A stretch of DNA of 64,000 bases, taken from contig NZ_WIND01000019.1 of assembly GCF_009697225.1 (NCBI RefSeq), forward strand, positions 1 to 64,000, written 5' to 3'. The notes beneath the pieces are model-generated. The model did no database searches. It saw nothing but the letters and a program-made list of their open reading frames with translations, and was not told the origin of the DNA. Below, piece by piece: positions 27,959-38,629 of this stretch (positions are counted from its first letter, which is position 1; every line of letters starts with the position of its first letter). Origin of the DNA: Halovulum marinum. GTDB lineage: Bacteria; Pseudomonadota; Alphaproteobacteria; Rhodobacterales; Rhodobacteraceae. Both the position numbers and the translations under genes were made by a program.

Positions 27959-28876
27959 ATGTCGACAGCCCGTTGCAAGCCGATCCTGATCGCCGGACCG
28001 ACCGCGTCCGGCAAGTCTGCCCTGGCGCTGGCGCTGGCGGAGCGCATCGGCGCGACCGTGGTCAATGCCGATGCCCTGCAGGTCTATGACGCGTGGCGGA
28101 TCCTGACCGCGCGGCCGTCCCCGGACGAGGAAGGCCGCACGCCGCACGCGCTGTACGGACATGTGCCGCCGGAAACCGCGTATTCCGTCGGCGCCTGGCT
28201 GCGCGAGTTGAAGCCGCTGGTCGATGCCGGCACGCCGCTGATCATCGTCGGCGGCACCGGGCTGTACCTGTCGGCGCTGACCCGCGGGCTGGCGCCGGTG
28301 CCGCACACGCCGCCCGAGATCCGCGCCGAGGGCGACCGCCTGCGCGAGGATCGCGGGCTGGACGCGTTCCGCGACTACCTGCGCCGGCACGATCCGGCGC
28401 TGCACGCGCGTCTGGACCTGAACAACGGCATGCGCCTGCAACGCGCCTGGGAGGTTCATCGCGCCACCGGAACGCCCCTTTCCGAATGGCAGAAGAAGAC
28501 GCCGGAGCCAATGATTTCAAAGCGCAACGCGGTGAAGTTGAAGCTTGAAAGCGACGCCGGATGGCTCGCCGACCGGATCGAGGCCCGGTTCGAGGCGATG
28601 ATTGGCGGCGGCGCGCTGAACGAGGTCGCGGCGGCGCAGGACTGGTGGGACGAAGGCCTGCCGGCGTCGCGCGCGCTGGGGGCGCCCGAACTGATGGCGC
28701 ATCTGCACGGCAAGCTGACGCTGCAGGAAGCCGTCGATCGCGGCGTGGTCGCGACCCGGCAGTACGCCAAACGGCAGCGCACCTGGTTCCGATCGAACAT
28801 GCACGACTGGACCCCGGTCGAGGCCAGGTCGGCCGCCGATCCAGACACGGCAGATTGCATCATTTCAATGCTTTAG
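27959..28876 (+). CDS. miaA: tRNA dimethylallyltransferase
   Basis: MiaA adds a dimethylallyl group to N6 of A37 in tRNAs reading UNN codons. The 305-residue protein has the P-loop GPTASGKS (13-20), the catalytic aspartate in VNADALQVYD (D38), GGTGLYLSALTRGL, and the C-terminal TRQYAKRQRTWFRS. The ATG at 27959 gives the normal start; an in-frame ATG at 27803 would add 52 residues of repeat-derived sequence and is unlikely. The 3' end overlaps the convergent hflX gene by 4 bp (shared TTAG). Confidence 0.95.
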   Translation: MSTARCKPILIAGPTASGKSALALALAERIGATVVNADALQVYDAWRILTARPSPDEEGRTPHALYGHVPPETAYSVGAWLRELKPLVDAGTPLIIVGGTGLYLSALTRGLAPVPHTPPEIRAEGDRLREDRGLDAFRDYLRRHDPALHARLDLNNGMRLQRAWEVHRATGTPLSEWQKKTPEPMISKRNAVKLKLESDAGWLADRIEARFEAMIGGGALNEVAAAQDWWDEGLPASRALGAPELMAHLHGKLTLQEAVDRGVVATRQYAKRQRTWFRSNMHDWTPVEARSAADPDTADCIISML

Positions 28877-30132
28877 AAGAGTTCCCTGAACTTCTTCTGC
28901 TGCCGCTCGGTCCATTGCACGGACAGCGCGAAGCCGGTCTCGTCCTGGGTCTCGTCCAGCACCACGTCCTGCTCGTGCAGCCAGGCGCGCGCCCTGCCCT
29001 GGACAAACTCCAGGTGCAGCCGGTCCTCGGTCACGGGCTCGCCCAGAACCTCGTCGATCGCCGCCACCAGCCGGTCGATGCCCTCGCCGGTCACGGCCGA
29101 CAGCGTCACCCGGCGCGCCTGGCGGTCGCTCTGCCGCCCGAGCCGGGCGCGCGCCTCGTCGTCCAGCAGATCGACCTTGTTCAGCACCTCGACGATGGTT
29201 TCCTGCCGCGCCTCGTCGATGCCCAGTTCGTTCAGGATCGCGTAGACGTCCTCGGCCTGTTCCTCGGACTCCGGGTGCGCGATGTCGCGCACGTGCAGGA
29301 TCAGGTCGGCGTCCAGAACCTCCTCCAGCGTGGCGCGGAACGCGGCGACCAGCTGCGTCGGCAGGTCCGAGATGAACCCCACCGTGTCCGACAGGATCAC
29401 CCGCCGGCCGCCCGGCAGGGTGATGCCGCGCATCGTCGGATCAAGGGTCGCGAACAGCATGTCCTCGGCCAGCGCCCCTGCCCCGGTCAGGCGGTTGAAC
29501 AGCGTCGACTTGCCGGCGTTGGTATAGCCGACCAGCGCGATCACCGGGAACGGCACCTTCTTGCGCCCGGCGCGGTGCAGGGTGCGGGTCTTGACCACCT
29601 TGGCCAGCTGCTTGCGGATCTGGACGATCCGCTCGTTCAGCGCGCGGCGGTCCGACTCGATCTGCGTCTCGCCGGGACCGCCGACGAAGCCCAGGGCGCC
29701 GCGCTGGCGCTCGAGGTGGGTCCAGCTGCGCACCAGCCGGGTCTTCTGGTATTCCAGATGCGCCAGGTCGACCTGCAGCACGCCCTCGCGGGTCTGCGCG
29801 CGCTCGCCGAAGATCTCCAGGATCAGCCCGGTGCGGTCGAGGATCTTGACCTTCCAGGCGCGCTCCAGGTTGCGCTGCTGGACCGGCGACAGCGGGCCGT
29901 CGACGATCACCAGGCCGATGTCCTCGGCCTTGCAGCTTTCCGCCAGCTCGTCGACCTTGCCCGGCCCGAACAGGGTGCCGGGGCGCGGCCGCGGCACCGG
30001 CACCACGAACGCGTCGACGAGCTCGAGCTCGTCAAGCGCCTCGGTCAGGCTGACTGCCTCGTCCAGGGCGCGTCCGGGAGCGCGGCGCGTCTGCGTGCCG
30101 GTCAGGTGCGGGTGCAGGACGCGCGTGCGCAC
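28873..30132 (-). CDS. hflX: GTPase HflX
   Basis: HflX is a ribosome-associated GTPase that splits stalled or hibernating 70S ribosomes. The 419-residue protein has the N-terminal HflX domain with FGPGKVDEL, a glycine-rich linker (GFVGGPGETQIESDRR), and a G domain starting GYTNAGKST (202-210), with DTVGF and NKVD present. It starts with GTG directly after the hfq stop (TGAGTG), and converges with miaA at its 3' end. The hfq-hflX pair is conserved across proteobacteria. Confidence 0.95.
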   Translation of the reverse strand: MRTRVLHPHLTGTQTRRAPGRALDEAVSLTEALDELELVDAFVVPVPRPRPGTLFGPGKVDELAESCKAEDIGLVIVDGPLSPVQQRNLERAWKVKILDRTGLILEIFGERAQTREGVLQVDLAHLEYQKTRLVRSWTHLERQRGALGFVGGPGETQIESDRRALNERIVQIRKQLAKVVKTRTLHRAGRKKVPFPVIALVGYTNAGKSTLFNRLTGAGALAEDMLFATLDPTMRGITLPGGRRVILSDTVGFISDLPTQLVAAFRATLEEVLDADLILHVRDIAHPESEEQAEDVYAILNELGIDEARQETIVEVLNKVDLLDDEARARLGRQSDRQARRVTLSAVTGEGIDRLVAAIDEVLGEPVTEDRLHLEFVQGRARAWLHEQDVVLDETQDETGFALSVQWTERQQKKFRELF

Positions 30133-30375
30133 TCAGGCCCCGTTGCCTTCGCCCTCGTAAAGCTGGACCGGCTGCGAGGGCATGATCGTCGAAATCGCAT
30201 GCTTGTAAACAAGCTGGGACTGGCCATCGCGGCGCAGCAGCACACAAAAGTTGTCGAACCAGGTGATGACGCCCTGCAGCTTCACGCCGTTGACCAGGAA
30301 GATCGTGACCGGGATCTTCGCCTTGCGGATGCTGTTGAGAAAGGCGTCCTGCAGATTCTGTTTGTCGGCAGCCAT
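30133..30375 (-). CDS. hfq: RNA chaperone Hfq
   Basis: Hfq is a hexameric Sm-like protein that pairs small RNAs with mRNAs. The 80-residue chain has Sm1 ([27 protein letters not shown]) and the Sm2 motif YKHAIST ending in the usual short tail. The upstream ATG has only a weak aagg ribosome site. The 142-bp leader back to trkH contains a hairpin and a 12-bp duplication. It is co-directional with hflX and the ntr-trk genes. Confidence 0.97.
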   Translation of the reverse strand: MAADKQNLQDAFLNSIRKAKIPVTIFLVNGVKLQGVITWFDNFCVLLRRDGQSQLVYKHAISTIMPSQPVQLYEGEGNGA

Positions 30376-30399
30376 TTTTTATAAGCCTTGTTTCTGGTT

Positions 30400-30441
30400 T
30401 GCCCGCTGACGGGCATTATCGTTGTCGCAATCGTTGTCGCA
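30400..30441 (-). promoter_or_regulatory. hfq leader: small hairpin plus 12-bp direct duplication
   Basis: On the hfq strand, tgcccgtcagcgggca (30400-30415) folds into a perfect 6-bp stem with a 4-nt loop, about 25 nt before the hfq ATG. Just upstream of it, atcgttgtcgca is exactly duplicated in tandem (30418-30429 and 30430-30441 in window orientation). Hairpins in hfq leaders can take part in autoregulation in other bacteria; a role here is inference. Confidence 0.4.
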
Positions 30442-30517
30442 CGCCTAGGTATGGGGTTTTCCCGGCGGATTTCCAGAGGCAATCGCCACAAAATATGTGC
30501 AGTGCAACAAAATGCCC

Positions 30518-32026
30518 TCACCGGCGCCAGAAATCCGGGTTCAGCAGCGACACGAACACCAGCACCTCGACGCGGCCGAACACCATCGCCACGCTCAGCA
30601 CCGCCCGCGTCGCCGGGTCCAGCGCGGTGTAGCTGAATTCCGGGTTCAGCAGCTGCGCCGCCGGGCCGGTGTTGCTCAGCGCCGCCACCGACAGCGCCAG
30701 CGCGTCGTCGAAGTTCTGGCCCAGCGCGGTCAGCACCAGCAGCAGCAGGCTCATGCCCAGCAGGAACATCATCAGGAACACCCAGGCGATCAGCGCGCCC
30801 TCGCGGCGGATGCGCCGGGCGGTGATCCCGGCGCCGCCGACCGAGTTCGGGTGGATCAGGCGCTGCATCTCGCGCACGCCATGCTTGTAGAGCGCGTAGA
30901 CCCGCAGCAGCTTGACCCCGCCCGCGGTGGTGGCGACGCCGCCGCCCACCAGGCACAGCAGCAGCAGGATCAGGCCCGGCGTCTCCAGCCCCGACCAGTC
31001 GCGCGCCTCGGCCCAGTCGCGGCTTTCGAAGCCGGTGGTCGACAGGAACGACAGCACGTTGAACAGCCCGCCCCACAGCGCCGTCGCGGCGGCGCGCAGA
31101 TTGCCCTGTTCCTCGACGTCGACGGCGCCGAAGAAATGCCGCGCGAACAGCAGCCCCGACACCGACAGCACGATCACCGCCGCCAGCCGGTACTCCGGGT
31201 CGCGCAGCGGTCCGCGGCCGGACTCCGAGCGCGACAGCTGGATCGAGTTGCGGCTGAGCGCCAGCAGCAGGAACAAGAAGATCAGCACCTCGCCGGCATA
31301 GCCGGACTTCGCCTCCGACAGGCTTTCGAGCGGCGTGATCGCGCTGGTCGACATCACCGACATGGCATGGCTCAGCGCCACCAGCAGCCGGTCGCCGGCC
31401 AGCAGCAGGCCGAAGGTCAGCACCGCGGTCAGCGCCGCGTAGACCGGGGCGACGTTGCGCGCGTGGTGCCACAGCCGCTCGCCGGTGCCGCCGCCGCCCA
31501 GCGACTGCCGGCGCAGGCTGCGGCCGGGCGCGATCGCGGCCTCCAGCTCGAAGCCGCCCAGCTTCATCGGCTCCAGGATGGCGACGGCGACGACCAGGAT
31601 CAGCAGGCCGCCGGCCCAGCCGCAGATCGCGCGCCACAGGTGCACCGACTCGGGCACCGTTGCCACGTCGGACAGCACGGTGGCGCCGGTGGTCGTCAGG
31701 CTGGACATCATCTCGAAATAGGCCTGGCCGTAGCTGATCGACGGCACCAGCAGGCTGACCGGCGCGGCCATCACCGCCGGCAGCAGCGCATAGGCCAGCA
31801 GCAGCCGCACCAGCACCGCGGTGGACGAGGCGGGCGCCGCCCGCGCCGCCAGCGCCAGGCCGACCATGACCGCGATCACCGCCGACAGCGCGCCGCTGTA
31901 GAAGAACGCCCGCGCCGCACGCCAGTCCTCCTGCCAGATCGCGTGCGCCAGCGGCGCCAGCATCAGCACGCTGGTGATCAGCACCAGGTTGACCGTGGTC
32001 GGAAATCGGAGGCCGGTGCGTTGCAT
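30518..32026 (-). CDS. trkH: Trk potassium uptake protein TrkH
   Basis: TrkH is the potassium-translocating membrane subunit of the Trk system. The 502-residue protein has about ten transmembrane segments and four pore-loop repeats, recognisable in SSLTTTGATVL, MSTSAITPL, SFLSTTGFESRDW and AALSNTGPAAQL. It lies 10 bp after the gene for its gating partner TrkA, within the ntr-trk-hfq block. The last 140 bp before hfq hold A+T-rich DNA that may carry a separate hfq promoter. Confidence 0.95.
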   Translation of the reverse strand: MQRTGLRFPTTVNLVLITSVLMLAPLAHAIWQEDWRAARAFFYSGALSAVIAVMVGLALAARAAPASSTAVLVRLLLAYALLPAVMAAPVSLLVPSISYGQAYFEMMSSLTTTGATVLSDVATVPESVHLWRAICGWAGGLLILVVAVAILEPMKLGGFELEAAIAPGRSLRRQSLGGGGTGERLWHHARNVAPVYAALTAVLTFGLLLAGDRLLVALSHAMSVMSTSAITPLESLSEAKSGYAGEVLIFLFLLLALSRNSIQLSRSESGRGPLRDPEYRLAAVIVLSVSGLLFARHFFGAVDVEEQGNLRAAATALWGGLFNVLSFLSTTGFESRDWAEARDWSGLETPGLILLLLCLVGGGVATTAGGVKLLRVYALYKHGVREMQRLIHPNSVGGAGITARRIRREGALIAWVFLMMFLLGMSLLLLVLTALGQNFDDALALSVAALSNTGPAAQLLNPEFSYTALDPATRAVLSVAMVFGRVEVLVFVSLLNPDFWRR

Positions 32027-32036
32027 CGCGGGCCGG

Positions 32037-33413
32037 TCAGAAATAGTCGAGGCTGACCTGAAACAGCCGCTCGACCTCGGCCACGTCCTTGGACAGCGCG
32101 AAGACGGCGACGGTGTCGCCCTCCTCGATCAGGGTGTTGCCGCGCGGCAGGACCATCTTGCCGCGCTTCTGCACCGCGCCGACCAGCGCGCCCTCGGGCC
32201 ACTCGATGTCGCGGATCTGCCGCCCGGCGATCGGCGAGGTGCCCAGCACCATCGCCTCGATCACCTCGGCCTCGGCGTCGCCGACCGAATACACCGCCTG
32301 GATCCGGCCGTGGCGGATGTGGCGCAGGATCGAGCTGACGGTGGTGGCGCGCGGGTTGATGAACGCGTCGATGTTCAGCGGCCGCTTCAGCGTCGCCAGC
32401 GTCGGATCGTTGGTCAGCGAGATCGCCAGCGGGCAGCCCTCGGTCTTGGCGCGCACGCAGGTCAGCAGGTTGGTCTTGTCGTCGTCGGTCAGCGCCAGCA
32501 GCGCGTCGGCCTTGCTGAGGTTGGCCTCCTCGAGCATCGACAGGTCCAGCCCGTCGCCGTGCAGCACCACGGTCCGGTTCAGCGCGTCGGCGGTGGCCTC
32601 GGCGACGTTGCGGTCCAGCTCGATCAGCTTGACGCGGCGCTTGATCGGCGCCTCCTCCAGCGCGCGCGCCACCGCCAGCCCGACGTTGCCGCCGCCGATG
32701 ATGATGATCCGCTCGGACTTGCGGTTGCGCTTGCCGAAGATCTCCATCGTGCGCTCGACGTCCTCGGTGGCGGCGAACACGTAGATCTCGTCGCCGGCGT
32801 ACAGCTGGTCGGCCGGTTCGGGCGCGAACAGGGTCTCGTCGCGGCGGATGCCGACCACCACCGCGCGCAGGGTCGAGAACAGCTCGGTCAGTTGCCGCAG
32901 CGGCGTGTTCAGCACCGCGCAGTCCGGCTCGATCGCCAGCCCCAGCAGCTGCGCCGCGCCGCCGAGAAAGCTTTCGGTGTCGAACGCCGCCGGCGCCGCC
33001 AGCCGGCGCAGCGCCGCCTCGGCGACCTCCTGCTCGGGGCTGATCACGACGTCGATCGGCAGGTGGTCGCGGCGGTAGAGATCGGCGTAGATCGCATCCA
33101 GGTAGGATTTCGAGCGCAGCCGCGCCACCTTGCGCGGCACCGAGAAGATCGAGTGCGCCACCTGGCAGGTGACCATGTTCACCTCGTCGGACTGGGTCGC
33201 GGCGATCAGCATCTCGGCATCGCGGGCGCCGGCGCGCTCCAGCACGTCGGGGTGCGAGGCGAAGCCGGTCACCCCCTGCACGTCGAGCCGGTCGATCAGC
33301 CGCCGTACCAGCACGTCGTCCTGGTCGACGACGGTGACGTCGTTGTCCTCTTTCGCCAGATGGCGCGCCAGCTGGCCGCCGACCTGGCCGGCGCCGCAGA
33401 TGATGACCTTCAT
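32037..33413 (-). CDS. trkA: Trk system regulatory subunit TrkA
   Basis: TrkA is the cytoplasmic NAD/ATP-binding ring that gates TrkH. The 458-residue protein has two tandem RCK units, each with a Rossmann start: GAGQVGGQLARHLAKEDNDVTVVDQD at the N-terminus and IIGGGNVGLAVARALEE near residue 233, each followed by a TrkA-C domain. The start at 33413 is set by the MKVIICGAG N-terminus. It is 10 bp after ntrX, an arrangement typical of alphaproteobacteria. Confidence 0.96.
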   Translation of the reverse strand: MKVIICGAGQVGGQLARHLAKEDNDVTVVDQDDVLVRRLIDRLDVQGVTGFASHPDVLERAGARDAEMLIAATQSDEVNMVTCQVAHSIFSVPRKVARLRSKSYLDAIYADLYRRDHLPIDVVISPEQEVAEAALRRLAAPAAFDTESFLGGAAQLLGLAIEPDCAVLNTPLRQLTELFSTLRAVVVGIRRDETLFAPEPADQLYAGDEIYVFAATEDVERTMEIFGKRNRKSERIIIIGGGNVGLAVARALEEAPIKRRVKLIELDRNVAEATADALNRTVVLHGDGLDLSMLEEANLSKADALLALTDDDKTNLLTCVRAKTEGCPLAISLTNDPTLATLKRPLNIDAFINPRATTVSSILRHIRHGRIQAVYSVGDAEAEVIEAMVLGTSPIAGRQIRDIEWPEGALVGAVQKRGKMVLPRGNTLIEEGDTVAVFALSKDVAEVERLFQVSLDYF

Positions 33414-33423
33414 GAAGGGGCTT

Positions 33424-34836
33424 TCACAGGCTGCTTTCGATGTCCGCCGTGTCGGCAATCCGCGCGCCGCCGCGTGCGGTGGTGATGACGTTCAGCGATT
33501 TCAGCTTCCGGTGCAAGGCCGAGCGCTCCATGCCGACGAAACTTGCCGTGCGCGAGATGTTCCCGCCGAAGCGGTTGATCTGCGCCACCAGGTACTCGCG
33601 CTCGAACTGCTCGCGCGCCTCGCGCAGCGGCATGCCGGCGAACATCGCCGAGATCAGCGAGCCGGCGCCATCGCCGCCGGCGCTGCTGTTCTCGGCCGGG
33701 AATTCCGCCGGGTCGATGGCGCCGCCGTCCGGGCCCAGGATCAGCGCCCGCTCGATCACGTTCTTCAGCTGTCGGATGTTGCCGGGCCAGGACATGGTCT
33801 GCAGATGCGCCTCGGCCTCGGACGACAGCTCGCGCAGCGGCAGGCCCTGGGCGGCGTTCAGCTCGAAGATGAAATGCCGCGCCAGTTCGGGGATGTCGTC
33901 GCGGCGCGCGTCCAGCCCGGGCACGTCGATCGGCACCACGTTCAGCCGGTGGTACAGCTCCTCGCGGAACGTGCCCATGGTGATCAGCGATTTCAGGTCC
34001 TTGTTGGTGGCCGAGATCACCCGCACGTCGACCCGGACCGTGTCCGAGCCCCCTGCCCGCTGGAAGCTCTGGTCGACCAGCACCCGCAGGATCTTGGACT
34101 GGGTGCCCAGCGGCATGTCCGCGACCTCGTCGAAGAACAGGATGCCGCCATGGGCCTGCTCGAACAGGCCCGGCTCGTGGCCGCGCTCGGGGCTGTTGCG
34201 CCCGAACAGGACCTCCTCCATCCGCTCCGGCTCGATCGAGGCGGACGAGGCGACCACGAACGGCCCCTTGGCGCGCTCGGATTTCTGGTGGATGTAGCGC
34301 GCCGCGACCTCCTTGCCGCAGCCGGCGGGGCCGCTCAGCATCACCCGGCCGTTGCCGCGCGCAACCTTCTCCAGCTGGCTCTTGAGCGCGCGGAACGCGG
34401 CCGAAGTGCCCAGCATCTCCTGCGCCGCGACCTCGCGGGTGCGCAGCTCGGCGTTCTCGCGCCGCAGCCGGCTGGTCTCGATGGCGCGGGTGATCACCAC
34501 CATCAGCTGATCGATATTGAACGGCTTCTCGATGAAGTCGTAGGCGCCCTGCTTGACCGCAGCGACGGCGATCTCGATGTTGCCGTGGCCCGAGATGATG
34601 ACCACCGGGACCGACGGGTTGTCGCGGCGCACCGACTTCAGGATGTCGATGCCGTCGTGCTTGCTGTCCTTCAGCCAGATGTCGAGGATGACCAGGTCCG
34701 GCGGCTCGCGGTTGATCTCGGCATAGGCGCTGTCGCTGTCCCAGGCCAGGCGCACGGTGTGGCCCTCGTCCTCCAGGATGTCGCCGACCAGCTCGCGGAT
34801 GTCGCGCTCGTCGTCCACGACCAGTATGTCACCCAT
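33424..34836 (-). CDS. ntrX: Nitrogen response regulator NtrX, lacking GAFTGA
   Basis: A 470-residue NtrC-family response regulator partnered with NtrY; in alphaproteobacteria the pair influences nitrogen and redox metabolism and envelope functions. Domains: receiver (phosphoacceptor D52), AAA+ (Walker A GPAGCGKE at 169-176, Walker B ILFFDEV) and a C-terminal Fis helix-turn-helix. The L1 loop after LFG reads RNSPERGHEPGLF, so the GAFTGA sigma-54 contact is absent. The gene is 53 bp after ntrY and 10 bp before trkA. Confidence 0.95.
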   Translation of the reverse strand: MGDILVVDDERDIRELVGDILEDEGHTVRLAWDSDSAYAEINREPPDLVILDIWLKDSKHDGIDILKSVRRDNPSVPVVIISGHGNIEIAVAAVKQGAYDFIEKPFNIDQLMVVITRAIETSRLRRENAELRTREVAAQEMLGTSAAFRALKSQLEKVARGNGRVMLSGPAGCGKEVAARYIHQKSERAKGPFVVASSASIEPERMEEVLFGRNSPERGHEPGLFEQAHGGILFFDEVADMPLGTQSKILRVLVDQSFQRAGGSDTVRVDVRVISATNKDLKSLITMGTFREELYHRLNVVPIDVPGLDARRDDIPELARHFIFELNAAQGLPLRELSSEAEAHLQTMSWPGNIRQLKNVIERALILGPDGGAIDPAEFPAENSSAGGDGAGSLISAMFAGMPLREAREQFEREYLVAQINRFGGNISRTASFVGMERSALHRKLKSLNVITTARGGARIADTADIESSL

Positions 34837-34889
34837 CTCCTCGTACCCCCTTGAGAAATTTCATCCTGTTCAATTCGGCATCCATCCGT

Positions 34890-37157
34890 TCAGGCCACCT
34901 CGGCCCGGTCCGGCACCACCCCGTCCTGGCCGATCGGCAGCAGGATCCGCGCCTCGGCGCCGTGGTGTTCGTCGTCGTTGAAGCTGGGCGCATCCATCAG
35001 CTCCAGCCGACCGGCGTGTTCCTCGATGATCTTGCGCACGATCGACAGCCCCAGCCCGGTGCCCTTCGACTTGTGCGTCACATACGGCTCGAACAGCCGC
35101 GAGCGCTGCGCCGGCAGTCCCACGCCGTTGTCCTGGATCTGGATCAGCAGCGCGCCGTAGGTGTCGGTCACGATCACCCGCACCTCTGGCGCAAAGTCCT
35201 CTGGCTGCTGTTTTTCCACATATTCGTCAATTGCTTCGCAGGCGTTCTTCAGAAGGTTCGTCAGCGCCTGGTTGATCATCGTCTCGTCGATGCTGGCCTC
35301 GATCGCGCCGTCCGGGGCCTCCAGCACGAAGCGGATGTCGTGCCGCGCGCCTTCCTGCAGCAGCACCGCGTCGCGGATCACCCCCATCAGGTCTGCGCGG
35401 CGCCGCTCGGGCGCGGGCATCCGGGCGAACTTCGAGAACTCGTCGACGATCCGGCGCAGGTCGTTGGTCTGGCGGATGATCACGTCCGAGTACTGCTCCA
35501 GCGTCTCGCGATCCTCGCCGACGCGGGGGCCGAACTTGCGGCGCAGCCGCTCGGCGGACAGCTGGATCGGGGTCAGCGGGTTCTTGATCTCGTGCGCGAT
35601 GCGCCGCGCCACGTCGCCCCAGGCGGCCATGCGCTGCGCGCTGACCAGGTCCGAGACGTCGTCGAAGGTGACCACATAGCCCTCGACCTGGCCGTCGACG
35701 CCGGCGCGGGTGGACATCCGCACCAGCAGCGTCGCCTCGCCGCCCGAGCGGATCATCCGCACCTCGGACTGCGAAACCGCGCCGATCTCGCGCTCCAGCT
35801 TGTTGTAGAGCCCGGCGAACTCGGGCACCGCCTCCTCCAGCGAGACCTCGCCGGGGCGGATCGTCTGCAGGTCGAGGATTTCGGTCGCGGCGGCGTTGAT
35901 GGTCTCGATCCGGCCCTCGGCGTCCAGCCCGATCACCCCCGCGGTGACGCTGGTCAGGATCGAATCGAACAGCCGCCGGCGGCGCTCGGTCTCGGCGTTG
36001 GCCTCGACCAGCGCGTCGCGCTGCCCCCGCACCTGGTAGGTCATCCGGTTGAACACCCGGCCCAGCATCGAGATCTCGTCGTCGCCGCCGTCCTCGGCAA
36101 CCTGCACGTCCAGATCGCCGGCGCCGACGCGCTGCGCCGCCTCGGCCAGCTTGCCGACCGGGCGCGACAGCCGCTCGGCGAACCACAGCCCCAGCCAGAT
36201 CGCCGCCAGGATCACGATCGCGGCGAACACCAGGTAGATCAGCGCGAACTCGAACAGCAGCCGGCCGCGGTCGCGCTCCAGCTGCTGGTACAGCGTCACC
36301 GTCTCCTGGGTCTCGTCGAGCAGCTGCAGGATCTCGCCGTCGACGTCGCGGGTGACGTACAGGAACCGGTCGACGAAGGCCGGCAGCGCCACCAGCGCGC
36401 GGAACTCGAAGTTCGGCGGATCCTCGATGATCACCGTCTCGCCGGCGCGGGCGCGGTCGATCTGCTCGGGCGTCGGCCGCTCGTAGTCGAACAGGTAGCT
36501 GCGCTCGCCGCGGGCGCGCAGCTGGCCGTCGCCGTCGATCACATAGGCTTCGGGCAGCTCGCGCGGCATCTGCAGCTGGCCGCGGTTCAGCAACTCCCGG
36601 AACTGCGCCGGCGAGATCAGCGGAAAGCGCTCCTTCTGGTCGTTCAGGAACCGCGCCAGCAGCTCGGCGTCCTCGGTCAGGTTCGAGCGGTGTTCCTCCT
36701 CGTAGGCCTGCGCCGCGGCCAGCGAGTTGCCGACCACGTTGCGGACCCGGTCCGAGAACCAGCCCTCGAGCCCGAAGTTCAGCGTCAGTGTGGCGAACAC
36801 CGCGACCAGCACCGTCGGCACCAGCGCGATCAGCGCGAACACCCCCATCAGCCGCATGTGCAGCCGCGAGCCGGCCGACTTGCGCCGCCGCGCCGAGATC
36901 GTCACCGCCACGCGCTGCGCCACCAGCCCCAGCACGACCAGCACATAGACGAAATCCAGCAGCAGGATCGGCCGCAGCACGTCGACCAGCACGACGCCGT
37001 CGTGGTTCAGCGCCAGACCGGTGGCAAGCGCCAGCACCGGTCCCAGGAACACCAGCGCCAGCGTCAGCGCGTTCCGCGCGCGCCGCGTGCGCAGGGCCTC
37101 CAGGGCCAGGGATGAAAGGCGGAAGGTCTGGCTCTGTTGCACGTAGGGTACAGACAC
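34890..37157 (-). CDS. ntrY: Nitrogen regulation sensor kinase NtrY
   Basis: A 755-residue membrane histidine kinase. Several N-terminal transmembrane helices (about 35-120) precede a large periplasmic sensor segment, a further helix (LIYLVFAAIVILAAIWLGLWF), a HAMP domain, a PAS domain (LTSVTAGVIGLDAEGRI) and the kinase core with RRIAHEIKNPLTPIQLSAERL, N-box TNLLKNACEAI and GTGLGLSIVRKI. No ATG fits; GTG at 37157 or GTG at 37142 are the candidates, both with weak ribosome sites, so the first residues are uncertain. It lies 26 bp after ntrC. Confidence 0.92.
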   Translation of the reverse strand: MSVPYVQQSQTFRLSSLALEALRTRRARNALTLALVFLGPVLALATGLALNHDGVVLVDVLRPILLLDFVYVLVVLGLVAQRVAVTISARRRKSAGSRLHMRLMGVFALIALVPTVLVAVFATLTLNFGLEGWFSDRVRNVVGNSLAAAQAYEEEHRSNLTEDAELLARFLNDQKERFPLISPAQFRELLNRGQLQMPRELPEAYVIDGDGQLRARGERSYLFDYERPTPEQIDRARAGETVIIEDPPNFEFRALVALPAFVDRFLYVTRDVDGEILQLLDETQETVTLYQQLERDRGRLLFEFALIYLVFAAIVILAAIWLGLWFAERLSRPVGKLAEAAQRVGAGDLDVQVAEDGGDDEISMLGRVFNRMTYQVRGQRDALVEANAETERRRRLFDSILTSVTAGVIGLDAEGRIETINAAATEILDLQTIRPGEVSLEEAVPEFAGLYNKLEREIGAVSQSEVRMIRSGGEATLLVRMSTRAGVDGQVEGYVVTFDDVSDLVSAQRMAAWGDVARRIAHEIKNPLTPIQLSAERLRRKFGPRVGEDRETLEQYSDVIIRQTNDLRRIVDEFSKFARMPAPERRRADLMGVIRDAVLLQEGARHDIRFVLEAPDGAIEASIDETMINQALTNLLKNACEAIDEYVEKQQPEDFAPEVRVIVTDTYGALLIQIQDNGVGLPAQRSRLFEPYVTHKSKGTGLGLSIVRKIIEEHAGRLELMDAPSFNDDEHHGAEARILLPIGQDGVVPDRAEVA

Positions 37158-37183
37158 GTGTTCTGACGGTGACTGTGGCGACC

Positions 37184-38629
<1,446 letters not shown>

